Positions 7,003 to 16,376 of a stretch of DNA of 33,919 nt are shown here, piece after piece. This stretch comes from Mogibacterium sp. GTDB lineage: Bacteria > Bacillota > Clostridia > Peptostreptococcales > Anaerovoracaceae. A program made the translations under genes and the position numbers. The stretch is from NCBI GenBank assembly GCA_017433975.1, contig JAFRGD010000032.1:1-33919 (forward strand), read 5' to 3'. The notes under the pieces were generated by a model. That model made no database searches, was not told the origin of the DNA, and saw only the letters and a list, made by a program, of their open reading frames with translations. Numbering within the stretch: the stretch's first letter is position 1; each line of letters begins with the position of its first letter.

Positions 7003-8541
7003 ATGGGAAAATACATACTGGCACATGATATCGGCACGAGTTCGGATAAGGCCGTTCTCGTGGATTACAGCGGCCGCATCGTCGCGATGAGCAAATACGC
7101 CTATCCGACCTACTACCCGGAGCCGGCCTGGGTCGAGCAGGACCCGGCGGATTACTGGACGGCGGTCTGTGAGACGTGCAAGGACCTGATCGCGACGTCA
7201 GGCATCTCCCCGGAGGAAGTCAAAGGCATGGTCTTTTCGACGCAGGCCCAGGGCGTCATCCCGGTCGACCGCGACGGTAACGTCCTCTACAACAACATCA
7301 CCTGGGTGGACGGCCGCGCCGAAAAGCAAGCCGTCCGCATCATGAACCGCGTCGGCGGCCGCCGGCTCTTCACGCTCTTCGCGGGCACCCCGATCATGGG
7401 CAAGGACTGCATCGCCAAGATCACCTGGCTCAAGGAAGAACGCCCGGAGATCTACGCAAAGACACACCTGATCCTCGACGTGAACGGGTACCTCAAATAC
7501 AAATGCACCGGCGTCATGGTGACGGAGCTGTCCGGCGCGTCGTCCTACGGCCTCGACCTGAAGAAAAAAGAATGGATGTCCGTCTTCCCGCTCGTCGGCA
7601 TCGACATGGACCGGCTCCCGCCGCTCGTGGCGAGCACGGACCAGATTGGAAACGGCCTCACGCCGGAGGCGGCGGAGCAGACCGGCCTTCTCGCCGGAAC
7701 GCCGGTGTTCGGCGGCTGTGACGACGTACAGGCGGCTGTAGTTGGCTCCGGCATGTGCGGCGACGGCGACGTCCACATCTATCTCGGAACGTCCGCCTGG
7801 GTGTGCGCGAGCAGCCGCACCGCGGACAAATTCAAGCACGGCGCCGCGGCGATCCAGAGCGCCGACAAATCGATGAACCTGATCGCCGGCATCACCGAGT
7901 CCGCCGGTGCCAACATCGACTGGATCAAGCATCAGTTCTTCAAGCACGAGATGGAGGAATACGGGGACGGGATCTACGACTACATGGACTCCGTCGTCGA
8001 GTCCATCCCGCCGGGAAGCGACCACCTGATCTGCACCCCGTGGATGCTCGGCGAGCGGTGCCCGGTCTCGAGCACGACCACACGCGCGACGCTCTTCAAC
8101 ATGACCATGGTTCACACGCGCGAGCACATCATGCGCGCGGTCTACGAAGGCATCGGCTACAACCTCCGCTGGATCCTCGAGAACTATCAGAAAGACTACG
8201 GCTTTGACTGCAACAACTTCCGCATCATCGGCGGCGGCGCGCTCGACAAAGCGTGGATGCAGATCATCGCAGACATCACCGGCAAGAGCTTTTCCGTGGT
8301 CAACGACCCGCGGAACGCCGGCGCCGTCGGCGCGGCCATGGTCGCCCTGATCGGCCTCGGGGAAATCAAAGCCTTTGAGGACACCAAGGACTTCGTCAAG
8401 GTCTCGCACACCTACACGCCGAACGAGGAGAACATCGCAATCTATAACAAGCTGTTCCGCGACTACCAGAACATATACAATTCGCTCGAGGCCGCCTACC
8501 GGCTCGCGAACGGACCGCGCTTCGAGAGCGCGTCGGATTGA
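7003..8541 (+). CDS. FGGY-family carbohydrate kinase (xylulokinase-like)
   Basis: A 512-residue kinase of the FGGY family, which phosphorylates sugars or polyols with ATP. The N-terminal phosphate loop is DIGTSSDKAVL (9-19). The sugar-site pattern TWVDGRA (100-106) and the catalytic region GGCDDVQAAVVGSG (237-250) are present, as is the C-terminal ATP-site GGGALDKAWMQIIADITGK. The start at 7003 is chosen because AGAGG lies seven bases upstream. An ATG at 6976 overlapping the preceding stop would add nine residues and has a weaker site. The gene is close behind the aminotransferase, suggesting one pathway. Xylulokinase, glycerol and other FGGY subgroups cannot be separated by eye, so the substrate is left open. 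Confidence 0.88.
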   Translation: MGKYILAHDIGTSSDKAVLVDYSGRIVAMSKYAYPTYYPEPAWVEQDPADYWTAVCETCKDLIATSGISPEEVKGMVFSTQAQGVIPVDRDGNVLYNNITWVDGRAEKQAVRIMNRVGGRRLFTLFAGTPIMGKDCIAKITWLKEERPEIYAKTHLILDVNGYLKYKCTGVMVTELSGASSYGLDLKKKEWMSVFPLVGIDMDRLPPLVASTDQIGNGLTPEAAEQTGLLAGTPVFGGCDDVQAAVVGSGMCGDGDVHIYLGTSAWVCASSRTADKFKHGAAAIQSADKSMNLIAGITESAGANIDWIKHQFFKHEMEEYGDGIYDYMDSVVESIPPGSDHLICTPWMLGERCPVSSTTTRATLFNMTMVHTREHIMRAVYEGIGYNLRWILENYQKDYGFDCNNFRIIGGGALDKAWMQIIADITGKSFSVVNDPRNAGAVGAAMVALIGLGEIKAFEDTKDFVKVSHTYTPNEENIAIYNKLFRDYQNIYNSLEAAYRLANGPRFESASD

Positions 8542-8583
8542 TCCGGGCGTAACAAAAAACGCCGCCATGGCTGCGCCGGCAAT

Positions 8584-8610
8584 AAAAAAAGGAATGGATC
8601 ACTCCATTCC
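8584..8610 (-). terminator. Terminator of the rimP-ribF operon
   Basis: On the minus strand GGAATGGA and TCCATTCC form an 8-bp stem with a 4-base loop (8610-8591), followed by seven T residues (8590-8584). The TGA stop codon of ribF lies at the loop and stem edge, so the terminator overlaps the gene end. On the plus strand the same stem has no T-tract after it, so it probably does not terminate the kinase transcript efficiently. Confidence 0.85.
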
Positions 8611-9573
8611 GTGAAAGGCGCGGGCGTCGCGGACGTCGCTTTCGATCTGCGTCTCGAGATCGTAAATATTCTTGAACTTCATTTCGGGTCTGCTGTGGTG
8701 CAACAGTTCGACCCGAATTCTTTTGCCGTACAGGTCGCCGTGGAAACCGAACAGGTTGGTCTCGACCGACTTGATGTAGTTTCCGATCGTCGGCTTGGTC
8801 CCGATGTTGGTGATTCCGTGATATTTTTCCGCACCAACGATGGTGTTGGAAAAATACACGCCGTTCGGCGGCAGCATCATGATGTGCCCTGCCTCGAAAT
8901 TCGCGGTCGGAAAGCCGATTTTGCGTCCGATCTCGTTCCCGTACACGATCTTTCCGCTGAGGGAGTACGGCCGGCCGAGGTACGCGGCGCACCGCTCCAT
9001 GTCGCCCTGCCGGATGAGTTCGCGGACTGCCGTCGAGCTCACGACCTCTCCGTCCACGGTCACCGCGTCGTGCGCAATGACTTTGATCCCGTACTTTGCG
9101 CCTTCCGAGCGGAGGAGGTCCACATCCCCCGCCGCACGGGCTCCGAACCGGTAGTTAAAGCCGCAGCAGACCGCGTCGGCGTGCAGCTGCCCGTACAGGG
9201 TATCCTGAACAAACGCCTCCGCCGGCGTTCCCATCACCGTCTCGTCAAACGGGACGGAAAGGCAGACGTCGATTCCGAGCGCCTCGATCAGGGCGAGCTT
9301 GTCCGCCTCGGTCGCGATCAGTTTGACCTTTGGCTCTTCCCCGCCCTCGATGTCGATGTGCATGTTGCGCGGGTGGTTGGAAAAGGTATAACAAACCGGA
9401 ACAGCCCCGGTCTCGCGGGCGTAGGACACCGCGCTCCGGATAATCTCGACGTGTCCGATGTGCACGCCGTCAAAGTTCCCGAGCGCGACGACCGTCTTTG
9501 GCCGGTCCGCGCCGGAAGCTCCCGCCGGTCCGAAATATTCTTCAAATTGTTCCAGTGACTGAAAAACCTGCAT
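8599..9573 (-). CDS. ribF: Bifunctional riboflavin kinase / FAD synthetase
   Basis: A 324-residue protein that converts riboflavin to FMN and then FAD. The N-terminal FMN adenylyltransferase domain has ALGNFDGVHIGHVEII (a nucleotidyltransferase HIGH motif), the CGFNYRFGARAAGD block and STAVRELI. The C-terminal riboflavin kinase domain has GNEIGRKIGFPTANF and NIGTKPTIG, followed by VETNLFGFHGDLYGK. Length and domain order are standard. It is the last gene of the rimP-nusA-infB operon, 28 bases after truB, and ends within a strong terminator. In many related genomes rpsO comes next; here the plus-strand island intervenes. Confidence 0.97.
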   Translation of the reverse strand: MQVFQSLEQFEEYFGPAGASGADRPKTVVALGNFDGVHIGHVEIIRSAVSYARETGAVPVCYTFSNHPRNMHIDIEGGEEPKVKLIATEADKLALIEALGIDVCLSVPFDETVMGTPAEAFVQDTLYGQLHADAVCCGFNYRFGARAAGDVDLLRSEGAKYGIKVIAHDAVTVDGEVVSSTAVRELIRQGDMERCAAYLGRPYSLSGKIVYGNEIGRKIGFPTANFEAGHIMMLPPNGVYFSNTIVGAEKYHGITNIGTKPTIGNYIKSVETNLFGFHGDLYGKRIRVELLHHSRPEMKFKNIYDLETQIESDVRDARAFHGME

Positions 9574-9601
9574 CTATCAAATCTCTTCTTTAGTAATCGT
9601 C

Positions 9602-10552
9602 TTATTCCGGCCGCTCCGCCATGACCTTATCAGGCCGAAGCGCGCCGGTCTCCTGCTCAATGTGCCCCGTCCCGAGGAATTCCCCGTTCTCGTCCAGCAC
9701 CTTATACGTATTTGCGATCAGACTGTCCGGATTGAGCCAAAGCGGGACGTTCGGCGCCCGCGTGATCTGGTACTCGGTCTCTTCGACCGCCCGTCCGTTC
9801 CGGTAGTACTGTTCCCACTTTGCATCCCGGAAAGCGATCTCACCGAGGTTCTCGAGCGTGTCCTCGACCGGGACGATGTGCGCGTCGAGGTCCTCCTCCG
9901 GCATGCCCGACAGTTCCTCGGGCGTCACCGCAGCGGCCAGCGTGAACGGTCCGCTCGCGGTCCGGACCAGTGACGTCATCACCGCGCCGCAACCGAGCGC
10001 ACGGCCCGCGTCGTCACAGAGCGTCCGAACGTATGTCCCCTTAGCGCAGTCGACCGCGAACGCGACGCGGCCCGCCGCAAGGTCAACCTCCACATCGTAG
10101 ATGTCTTCGATGTAAGCCCGGCGCGGCTTCACCTCCACGGTCTGCCCCTTGCGGGCGTACTCGTACAGGCGCCGTCCGTTCACTTTGACGGCGGAGTACC
10201 GCGGCGGGATCTGCTCGATCTCCCCGCACAGCCCGCGGAGCGCGGCGCGCACCGCCTCCTCCGTCACGCCGTCAAACGGTGCCTGTGTCAGCACCGTTCC
10301 GGTGACGTCCAGCGTGTCCGTCGTCGTACCGAGCTGCATCTCCGCGCGGTACGTCTTGAGGTCCGCTTCATAGTATTCGATCATCCGCGTCGCCCTGCCG
10401 ACCGCGACGGGAAGAACGCCGGTCGCCATCGGGTCCAGGGTTCCGGTGTGGCCGACCCGTTTGATCCCGAGGCGCCGCCGGACCGCCATCACCGCGTCGT
10501 GCGACGTCCAGCCGGCCGGTTTGTTGATACAAATGACTCCCTGTTGCTTCAT
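9602..10552 (-). CDS. truB: tRNA pseudouridine(55) synthase
   Basis: A 316-residue enzyme that makes pseudouridine at position 55 in the T-loop of tRNAs. The N-terminus GVICINKPAGWTSHDAV and the block RVGHTGTLDPMATGVLP are diagnostic, with Asp40 as the catalytic aspartate. Later motifs include QIPPRYSAVKVNGRRLYEYA and CAKGTYVRTLCDDAG. The start ATG at 10552 follows AAAGGAT and lies nine bases after the nrnA stop. The C-terminal PUA-like region is present. Confidence 0.97.
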   Translation of the reverse strand: MKQQGVICINKPAGWTSHDAVMAVRRRLGIKRVGHTGTLDPMATGVLPVAVGRATRMIEYYEADLKTYRAEMQLGTTTDTLDVTGTVLTQAPFDGVTEEAVRAALRGLCGEIEQIPPRYSAVKVNGRRLYEYARKGQTVEVKPRRAYIEDIYDVEVDLAAGRVAFAVDCAKGTYVRTLCDDAGRALGCGAVMTSLVRTASGPFTLAAAVTPEELSGMPEEDLDAHIVPVEDTLENLGEIAFRDAKWEQYYRNGRAVEETEYQITRAPNVPLWLNPDSLIANTYKVLDENGEFLGTGHIEQETGALRPDKVMAERPE

Positions 10553-10561
10553 GCTATCCTT

Positions 10562-11572
10562 TTACTGACGGCCGTCCTCCAGAAACGCGAAGTCCTCCCG
10601 GAGAATGCGCTCCGCCTCCACGATCGTCCCGCGGAACGTGCACCCTGCGGCGCTGACGTGGCCGCCGCCGTCGTGCCGGACCGCAATCGCCGCGACGTTG
10701 ACGTCCGCCTTTGCCCGCAGGCTCACGCGGACGAGCTTCTCATCAAACTCCTTGAGGAGGCACGCCGCCTCCACGCCGTTGATGCCGAGCACCTTGTTGA
10801 CAAAGCCGTCGGTGTCGCTCATCTTTGCGCCGGTCTCCGCGAGCATCTCCTGCGTCACGCGCCCGATGCCGAGCCGGCCGCCGTAATACAGGCGGATGCC
10901 GCGCACCATCTCTCCTTCGAGCCGGAGCGTATTGAACGAGACCCGCTCGTTGATCAGCGCCCGAACCGGCTTCGGGTTGAAGCCCGGCACCTGGAAAAAC
11001 GCCTCGGTGATCTGATGGGACCGCGCCGTCGTATTGCTGTAACTGTAGTCTCCGGTGTCGGTCGAAATCGCCGCGTAAAGCGCGTTCGCCATCGGAAGGT
11101 CGATCGCGACGCCGAGCTCCCGGATGACATAGTAAATGATCTCGCCCGCTGCCGCGGAGTCCGCCTCCACCCTGCCGAAGTCGAACTCGGTATCGTCGAT
11201 GGAGATGCCGTGGTGGTCGATGCAGGCCTTGACCGGAGCGGACAGGAACACGTCCTCACGGCCTTCGATTCGCGACAGATTGCCGCAGTCGACCATGAGC
11301 GCGAGGCCGATGTCACCGAAGCCCTGCCCTGCCGCCGTCCCGCGGAACGCGTCGAGGTCCCGCGTCACGCAGCCGTACTCCAGAAAGTCCAGCGACGCCG
11401 GCGTTTCTTCGCCGGCCAGGATGACCGCGTGCTTGCCGAGGCTCCGCAGCGCCATGCAAAGAGCGGACGATGAGCCCAGCGTGTCACCGTCCATGTGCAT
11501 GTGCGGAAACATGACGATGTTGTCATGTTCCATCAGCTTCTTTGCGAATTCTGCGTACGAACTATTCTTCAT
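10562..11572 (-). CDS. nrnA: DHH/DHHA1 phosphoesterase, NrnA-like (nanoRNase / pAp phosphatase)
   Basis: A 336-residue DHH-family enzyme. Metal-binding motifs are HMHMDGDTLGSS near residues 24-35, VDCGN in the middle and DHHGIS. The C-terminal DHHA1 domain has GGGHVSAAG. NrnA enzymes degrade short oligoribonucleotides and 3'-phosphoadenosine 5'-phosphate. The ATG at 11572 overlaps the end of rbfA by 11 bases and gives the usual N-terminus; a further in-frame ATG at 11602 would add ten residues within rbfA and is less likely. The position between rbfA and truB is common in Bacillota. Confidence 0.93.
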   Translation of the reverse strand: MKNSSYAEFAKKLMEHDNIVMFPHMHMDGDTLGSSSALCMALRSLGKHAVILAGEETPASLDFLEYGCVTRDLDAFRGTAAGQGFGDIGLALMVDCGNLSRIEGREDVFLSAPVKACIDHHGISIDDTEFDFGRVEADSAAAGEIIYYVIRELGVAIDLPMANALYAAISTDTGDYSYSNTTARSHQITEAFFQVPGFNPKPVRALINERVSFNTLRLEGEMVRGIRLYYGGRLGIGRVTQEMLAETGAKMSDTDGFVNKVLGINGVEAACLLKEFDEKLVRVSLRAKADVNVAAIAVRHDGGGHVSAAGCTFRGTIVEAERILREDFAFLEDGRQ

Positions 11573-11948
11573 TGTTGTATTCCAACGTATCGAGGATCTC
11601 ATCGATGTGCCGGCCGTACTCCATCGAGGAGTCGATCTTGAAGATCAGCTCCGGCACCTTGCGCATCTTGATGTCCCGGCCGATCTGGGTCCGGAACACG
11701 CCCTTGGCGCTGTTGAACGCCGCGAGGACTTCCTTGCACACCGCATCCCGGTCCTCGTCCGCGAGGACGAGCGGCGTCACGTAACACGTCGCGTAGCTCG
11801 CATCGCGCGTCACCTCGACGCCGGAGACCGTGATGATGCGGCCGGAGAGCCGCGGGTCCTTGATCCCGTTCACGAGCAGGCTGCTGATGCTTTTTTTGAT
11901 TTCTTCGTTCAGTCTGCCTTGTCTGTGTTTGCTCGCCTTTCCAGACAT
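11562..11948 (-). CDS. rbfA: 30S ribosome-binding factor A
   Basis: A 128-residue ribosome maturation factor that binds the pre-30S particle. The sequence RQGRLNEEIKKSISSLL, then IKDPRL, VSGVEVTRDASYATCYV, and a C-terminal RKVPELIFKIDSSMEYG is diagnostic. The start MSGKASKHR at 11948 lies two bases after the infB stop, with AAGAGG inside the infB end. Translational coupling to infB is likely, and the 3' end overlaps nrnA. Confidence 0.95.
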   Translation of the reverse strand: MSGKASKHRQGRLNEEIKKSISSLLVNGIKDPRLSGRIITVSGVEVTRDASYATCYVTPLVLADEDRDAVCKEVLAAFNSAKGVFRTQIGRDIKMRKVPELIFKIDSSMEYGRHIDEILDTLEYNNEE

Positions 11949-11950
11949 AA

Positions 11951-14900
11951 TTACCTCTTGATCTCTACCATGGTGAAGCATTCGATCTCGTCACCCTGTT
12001 TGATATCGTTGTATTTCTCGATGCCGATACCGCACTCGTACCCGGTGTTGACTTCCTTAACGTCGTCCTTGAATCTGCGGAGCGAGGAAATGACGCCCTC
12101 GTGGATGACGATGCCGTCGCGGACGAGCCGGATCTGCATGTTGCGCTGGATCTTGCCCTCGGTGACGTACGCACCGGCGATGGTTCCGACGCTCGGGACC
12201 TTGAACGTGTCGCGGACTTCGGCCTTGCCGAGGACTTCTTCTTTGTACTCCGGATCGAGCATGCCCTTGAGCGCGTCCTGGATATCGTCGATGATATCGT
12301 AAATGACGCGGTAGAGCCGGATCTCGACGTTGGCATCGGCCGCCTGGTTCATAACAGCCGTCGTCGGTCTGACGTTGAAGCCGATGATGATCGCGTTGGA
12401 GGTCTCCGCCAGCATGACGTCGGACTCGTTGACCGTACCGACGCCGGAGTGGACGACCCTGACTTTGACGTTTTCGGCCTCGAGTTTCTCGAGCGAAGTG
12501 ACGATGGCGCCAACCGAGCCCTGTACGTCCGCCTTGACGATGAGGTTGAGTTCTTTGGTCTCGCCCTGCTGAATCTGGGAGAAGAGCTTATCGAGGGTCA
12601 TGCTCGCGTTGCGCGCAAGCACGTCTTCTCTCATCTTTTCCTTGCGGTTCGCCGCGATCTCACGCGCGGTCTTGTCGTCCCTGACCACGTTAAAGGCGTC
12701 GCCCGCCTCCGGGACGTCGCTCAGTCCGAGAATCTCAACCGCCGTCGCCGGTCCGGCCTTGCGGATCGGCTTGCCTTTGAAGTCAGTCATGACTCTGATC
12801 TTACCTGCGGAAGTACCCGCGACGACGCTCTGGCCGGTTTTGAGGGTGCCGTTCGTGACGAGCAGCGTCGCGATCGGACCCTTGGCCTTGTCGAGTCTGG
12901 CCTCGATAACCGTTCCCATCGCCAGACGGTCCGGATTGGCCTTGAGTTCGAGGACTTCTGCCTGCAGGAGAATCATCTCGAGCAGGTCGGTAATGCCCTC
13001 GCCTTTTTTGGCGGAAACCGGAACAGAAATGACGTTGCCGCCCCATTCCTCTACCAGGATGCCGTGCTCGGTGAGCTCCTGTTTGACTCTCTCCGGATTG
13101 GCACCCGGTTTGTCCATCTTGTTAATCGCAACGATGATCGGAACGCCGGCCGCCTTCGCGTGGCTGATGGACTCGACCGTCTGCGGCATGACGCCGTCGT
13201 CCGCTGCGACGACCAGGACTGCGATATCCGTGACCTGCGCGCCCCGCGCACGCATCGTGGTGAAAGCTTCGTGGCCCGGCGTATCGAGGAAGACGATCTT
13301 CTTCCCGTTGATCTCAACCTCGGAAGCACCGATGTGCTGCGTGATTCCGCCGGACTCTCCGGCTGTCACGTTGGTATTCCGGATCGCGTCGAGGAGGGAC
13401 GTCTTGCCGTGGTCGACGTGACCCATGACGGTGATGATCGGAGGACGCGGCTGGAGATCGTTTTCGGAGTCTTCGTGCAGATCGATCCCTTCCTCTTCGA
13501 TTTCAGGTTCTTCTTCTGTGACGACGACGTTCAGGCCCAGGTCCTCCGCGAGCATCTCGATCGTATCTTTGTCCAAAGACTGGTTGATCGTGGCCATCAC
13601 GCCCATCTGCATCATCGACATGATGATCTTGCTGACGCTGATCTCCGCCTGCTCCGCGAGGCCCGCAACCGTGATCGGTGCGGTCACCGCGATGGTGCCC
13701 TCTGGCAGCATCTCTTCAAAGTCGAAGTCCGCTTCATTCGACCTCGCCTTGCTCTTTCTCTTGTGGCGGGTCTGCTTCTCCAGCGAGTGCTCGTCGAAGT
13801 AATGAGTATTCTTGGCCCCGCCGGTTTCTTTCTTCTCAAAGCGCCGCTTGCTGTCGCGGTCGCGGTCTTTATCTTTGTCTTTGTTCTCGAAGTATTTTTT
13901 GCCCTTGCCTTTGCCGGCCTTTGCCGGTGCGGACTCCGCAGGGGCGGTGGCCCCGCCGCCTGCCGGGCGCTTGCCCTGCTGCGGCCGTGCAGGCTTCTGG
14001 TCGTCCTGGCCCTCACCGCGCTTCTGCTGCGGCTTGCGGTCGCCCTTGCCGACTCTTCCGCCTTTGCCTTCCGGTTTGCCCTCGGCTTTGCCTTCGCCCT
14101 TGCCCTCGCCGCGGCCGTCCTTGGAGCGCGGCTCGCGCTTCGGTTTCTTTTCCGGCTCCGGCTGGGTCGTCGCATCAAAGATCTTCTTGAAGCGCATCGG
14201 CTTGCCCGGCGCGTTCTGGTACGGTTCCGGCTCCGCGGCCTTTTCCGCAGGTTTCTCGACCTTTTCCGCTGGCTTCTCGGTCTTTTCCGCCGGCTTCGCA
14301 GGCTTTTCGGCTTTTTCTTCCGGTTTGTCCGCAGGCTTCTCTGCCTGATCTGCTGCCTTTTCAACAGGCTTTTCGGCCGGTTTCTCAACCTTTTCAACAG
14401 CAGGCTTTTCCGGCGCCTTGTCGACGGCCGGCTTCTCCGGCGCAGGCTCTGCCGGCTTTGCAACGACAGGCGGAACCTCCGGCTCGACCGACACCTTGAC
14501 CGGCTCCTTGACCTCCGGCTTTTCCGGTTCCGGCGCAGCCTTCACAGGCTCTTTTGCGCCAGGCACCTTGCCCGGTACCCTTGGGACTCTCGAAGGCGTC
14601 GGCTTGGCCTTTGCCGGCGCTGCAGGCGCGGCAACCGTCTCCTCCCCGGTTCCCGGGGTGGCTGGTGCCGGCTCCTTCGGCTCTTTCTTTGGCCGCGCGT
14701 CGAAGTCCTTCGGCACGACCGGTTTTCCGATCGGAGGTCTCGGCTTCGGACCCGCGCCGCGGTTCAGGACCGGGACCGCCTTGATCCTCGGCCTTGCCGG
14801 CTCGGTCGTCTTATTCACGTTGAGCCCCTTCAGCTTGGTAATCGTGTCGATGACCCGGTTTGCGTCGAATTCGGAAATGCTTCCGCGGTTCGACGTGACT

Positions 14901-14989
14901 TCGATCCCCATCCGGTCCGTCGTCTTTTTGAGTTCATCGTAGGTGATTCCAAGTTCCTTAAGGATATCAGCTACTTTTGTACTAGCCAT
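11951..14989 (-). CDS. infB: Translation initiation factor IF-2
   Basis: A 1012-residue GTPase that places initiator fMet-tRNA on the ribosome. Residues 1-55 are an IF2_N domain ([20 protein letters not shown]). Residues of about 60-400 form a long low-complexity linker rich in Lys, Pro, Ala, Glu and, later, Gly and Arg, with repeated KPAEK units. A second IF2_N-type domain lies near 430-480. The G domain begins near 512 with GHVDHGKTS (G1), GGITQHIGA (G2), DTPGH (G3), NKMDKPGA (G4) and SAKKGEG (G5). Domains II to IV follow to the end. The start follows a strong GGAGG and overlaps rnpM by eight bases. The long linker accounts for the protein being larger than many IF-2 proteins. Confidence 0.98.
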   Translation of the reverse strand: MASTKVADILKELGITYDELKKTTDRMGIEVTSNRGSISEFDANRVIDTITKLKGLNVNKTTEPARPRIKAVPVLNRGAGPKPRPPIGKPVVPKDFDARPKKEPKEPAPATPGTGEETVAAPAAPAKAKPTPSRVPRVPGKVPGAKEPVKAAPEPEKPEVKEPVKVSVEPEVPPVVAKPAEPAPEKPAVDKAPEKPAVEKVEKPAEKPVEKAADQAEKPADKPEEKAEKPAKPAEKTEKPAEKVEKPAEKAAEPEPYQNAPGKPMRFKKIFDATTQPEPEKKPKREPRSKDGRGEGKGEGKAEGKPEGKGGRVGKGDRKPQQKRGEGQDDQKPARPQQGKRPAGGGATAPAESAPAKAGKGKGKKYFENKDKDKDRDRDSKRRFEKKETGGAKNTHYFDEHSLEKQTRHKRKSKARSNEADFDFEEMLPEGTIAVTAPITVAGLAEQAEISVSKIIMSMMQMGVMATINQSLDKDTIEMLAEDLGLNVVVTEEEPEIEEEGIDLHEDSENDLQPRPPIITVMGHVDHGKTSLLDAIRNTNVTAGESGGITQHIGASEVEINGKKIVFLDTPGHEAFTTMRARGAQVTDIAVLVVAADDGVMPQTVESISHAKAAGVPIIVAINKMDKPGANPERVKQELTEHGILVEEWGGNVISVPVSAKKGEGITDLLEMILLQAEVLELKANPDRLAMGTVIEARLDKAKGPIATLLVTNGTLKTGQSVVAGTSAGKIRVMTDFKGKPIRKAGPATAVEILGLSDVPEAGDAFNVVRDDKTAREIAANRKEKMREDVLARNASMTLDKLFSQIQQGETKELNLIVKADVQGSVGAIVTSLEKLEAENVKVRVVHSGVGTVNESDVMLAETSNAIIIGFNVRPTTAVMNQAADANVEIRLYRVIYDIIDDIQDALKGMLDPEYKEEVLGKAEVRDTFKVPSVGTIAGAYVTEGKIQRNMQIRLVRDGIVIHEGVISSLRRFKDDVKEVNTGYECGIGIEKYNDIKQGDEIECFTMVEIKR

Positions 14990-15266
14990 TTACTACCTCC
15001 TTGATCATTCCGAGCACCTGCTCAAACACCGCATCGGTTTCTTCCTTGCCGAAGTTGGTCTTGAAGTTCCGGTTCAACGCTCTTCTCTTGATCGCTGTAT
15101 TGATACACTCTTCATTCCTGCAAAGATACACGCCGCGGCCCCTGGCCCTGCCCGTGGTGTCAACCGTCAGCTGCTGGCCGTCATAGGCGATCCGGATCAG
15201 TGTATTCTTTGGATAGGATGTCATGCATCCGATGCACCGACGCATCGGGATTTTCTTTTCTGCCAT
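14982..15266 (-). CDS. rnpM: RNA-binding YlxR/RnpM family protein
   Basis: A 94-residue protein with the family signature [19 protein letters not shown] and [16 protein letters not shown]. YlxR (RnpM) is reported to bind RNase P RNA and modulate it. The ATG at 15266 follows AAGGAG at a five-base spacing; a GTG at 15272 would overlap that site. The end overlaps infB by eight bases. The ylxQ gene (L7Ae-like) that often lies between ylxR and infB is absent here. Confidence 0.93.
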   Translation of the reverse strand: MAEKKIPMRRCIGCMTSYPKNTLIRIAYDGQQLTVDTTGRARGRGVYLCRNEECINTAIKRRALNRNFKTNFGKEETDAVFEQVLGMIKEVVNG

Positions 15267-15293
15267 TCGCACTCCTTATATCTTAACGCGGAA

Positions 15294-16367
15294 TTATTGC
15301 GCGTCCTCGTACTCATCAAACGCGAAGCCGCTCGCCTCGAGCTGCGCCTTGCTCTTGATGTCGATCTTCCAGCCGCTGACTCTGGCCGCGAGCCGGACGT
15401 TCTGGCCTTCTCTGCCGATGGCGAGAGAGAGCTGGTTCTCCGGGACGACCGCCGTCGCCATTTTTTCATCCTCGTTGATGTAAACGCCCTCGACGACCGC
15501 CGGACGTAGGACGTTGCTGATCAGGACCGCCGGGTCGTCCGACCAGACGATGATGTCGATCTTCTCTCCGAAAAGCTCGTCGACGATGTTCTGCACGCGG
15601 CCGCCGCGGTTGCCGACGCAGGCGCCGACCGGGTCGATGTTCTCGTCATGCGAATACACCGCGATCTTGGTGCGGCTGCCGGCCTCGCGGGCGATGCCCT
15701 TGATCTCTACCACGCCGTCCGCGATCTCCGGAATCTCCTGTTCGAACAGCTTGCGGACCAGTCCCGGATGCGACCGGGAGAGGAAGACCTGGGTGCCCTT
15801 TTGTGCACGCTTGACGTCCATGACGTAAACTTTGATGCGGTCGCCGACCTCGATGCGCTCGCTCCGGACCTGCTCGGAAACCGGCAGGATGCCCTCGGTG
15901 TTGCCGATGTTGAGGAAGATCGTGCCATTGCTGATACGCTCGACCTTGGCGGACACGACCTCGTGCTGCTTTTCAATGAATTCTCTGTAGGAGTTCGCGC
16001 GCTCCGCCTCGCGAATCCGCTGGAGGATGACCTGACGCGCGGTCTGGGTCGCAATGCGGCCGAAGTCCTTTGGGTCAACCTGATACTCGATCACGTCGCC
16101 CGGCTCGTAACGCTCGTCGTAAGATTGCGCCTCCTCCAGGGAAACCTGACAAGTATCGTCCTCGACCTCTTCGACGACTTCCATGCTCATCAGGACGAGG
16201 ACCTCGCCGTTCTCGCGGTCGACCTCGACCCTGACGTTCGGATAATCGCCGTAATTCTTGGTGTAAGCGATCTTGACCGCTTCTTCGATGGCTGCAATGA
16301 TCTCGTCCTTGGAGATATGTTTCTCACGCTCGAGATCCGATAACGCATCCAGAAATTCCTTGTTCAT
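15294..16367 (-). CDS. nusA: Transcription termination/antitermination factor NusA
   Basis: A 357-residue protein that binds RNA polymerase and nascent RNA and controls pausing and termination. The N-terminal domain (1-130) has VKIAYTKNYGDYPNVRVEVD and DFGRIATQTARQVILQRIRE. An S1 domain follows, with KVERISNGTIFLNIGNTEG, then KH1 (DPVGACVGNRGGRVQNIV) and KH2 (LSLAIGREGQNVRLAARVSG). Length matches Bacillota NusA without the extra C-terminal repeats of proteobacteria. The Shine-Dalgarno AGGAGGAA overlaps the rimP stop codon, indicating tight coupling. Confidence 0.98.
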   Translation of the reverse strand: MNKEFLDALSDLEREKHISKDEIIAAIEEAVKIAYTKNYGDYPNVRVEVDRENGEVLVLMSMEVVEEVEDDTCQVSLEEAQSYDERYEPGDVIEYQVDPKDFGRIATQTARQVILQRIREAERANSYREFIEKQHEVVSAKVERISNGTIFLNIGNTEGILPVSEQVRSERIEVGDRIKVYVMDVKRAQKGTQVFLSRSHPGLVRKLFEQEIPEIADGVVEIKGIAREAGSRTKIAVYSHDENIDPVGACVGNRGGRVQNIVDELFGEKIDIIVWSDDPAVLISNVLRPAVVEGVYINEDEKMATAVVPENQLSLAIGREGQNVRLAARVSGWKIDIKSKAQLEASGFAFDEYEDAQ

Positions 16368-16376
16368 TTCTTCCTC

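Noticed and set aside
6976..7003. Alternative kinase start at 6976 (MSLTE)
   Set aside because: The overlap with the upstream stop is attractive, but the AGAGG site is placed for the ATG at 7003, and family proteins begin close to the DxGT motif.
7198..8568. A 456-codon minus-strand open frame over the FGGY kinase
   Set aside because: It mirrors the kinase codons and has no family features; the plus-strand kinase has clear motifs.
14100..14830. Tandem repeat or CRISPR-like array in the infB linker
   Set aside because: The periodic KPAEK-type codons are protein low complexity, with irregular unit length and no spacers.
12101..15004. A 967-codon open frame on the plus strand across infB
   Set aside because: It is antisense to the well-supported IF-2 gene, and arises from GC-rich, repetitive codons of the linker; the translation is Leu/Arg-rich with no domain pattern.
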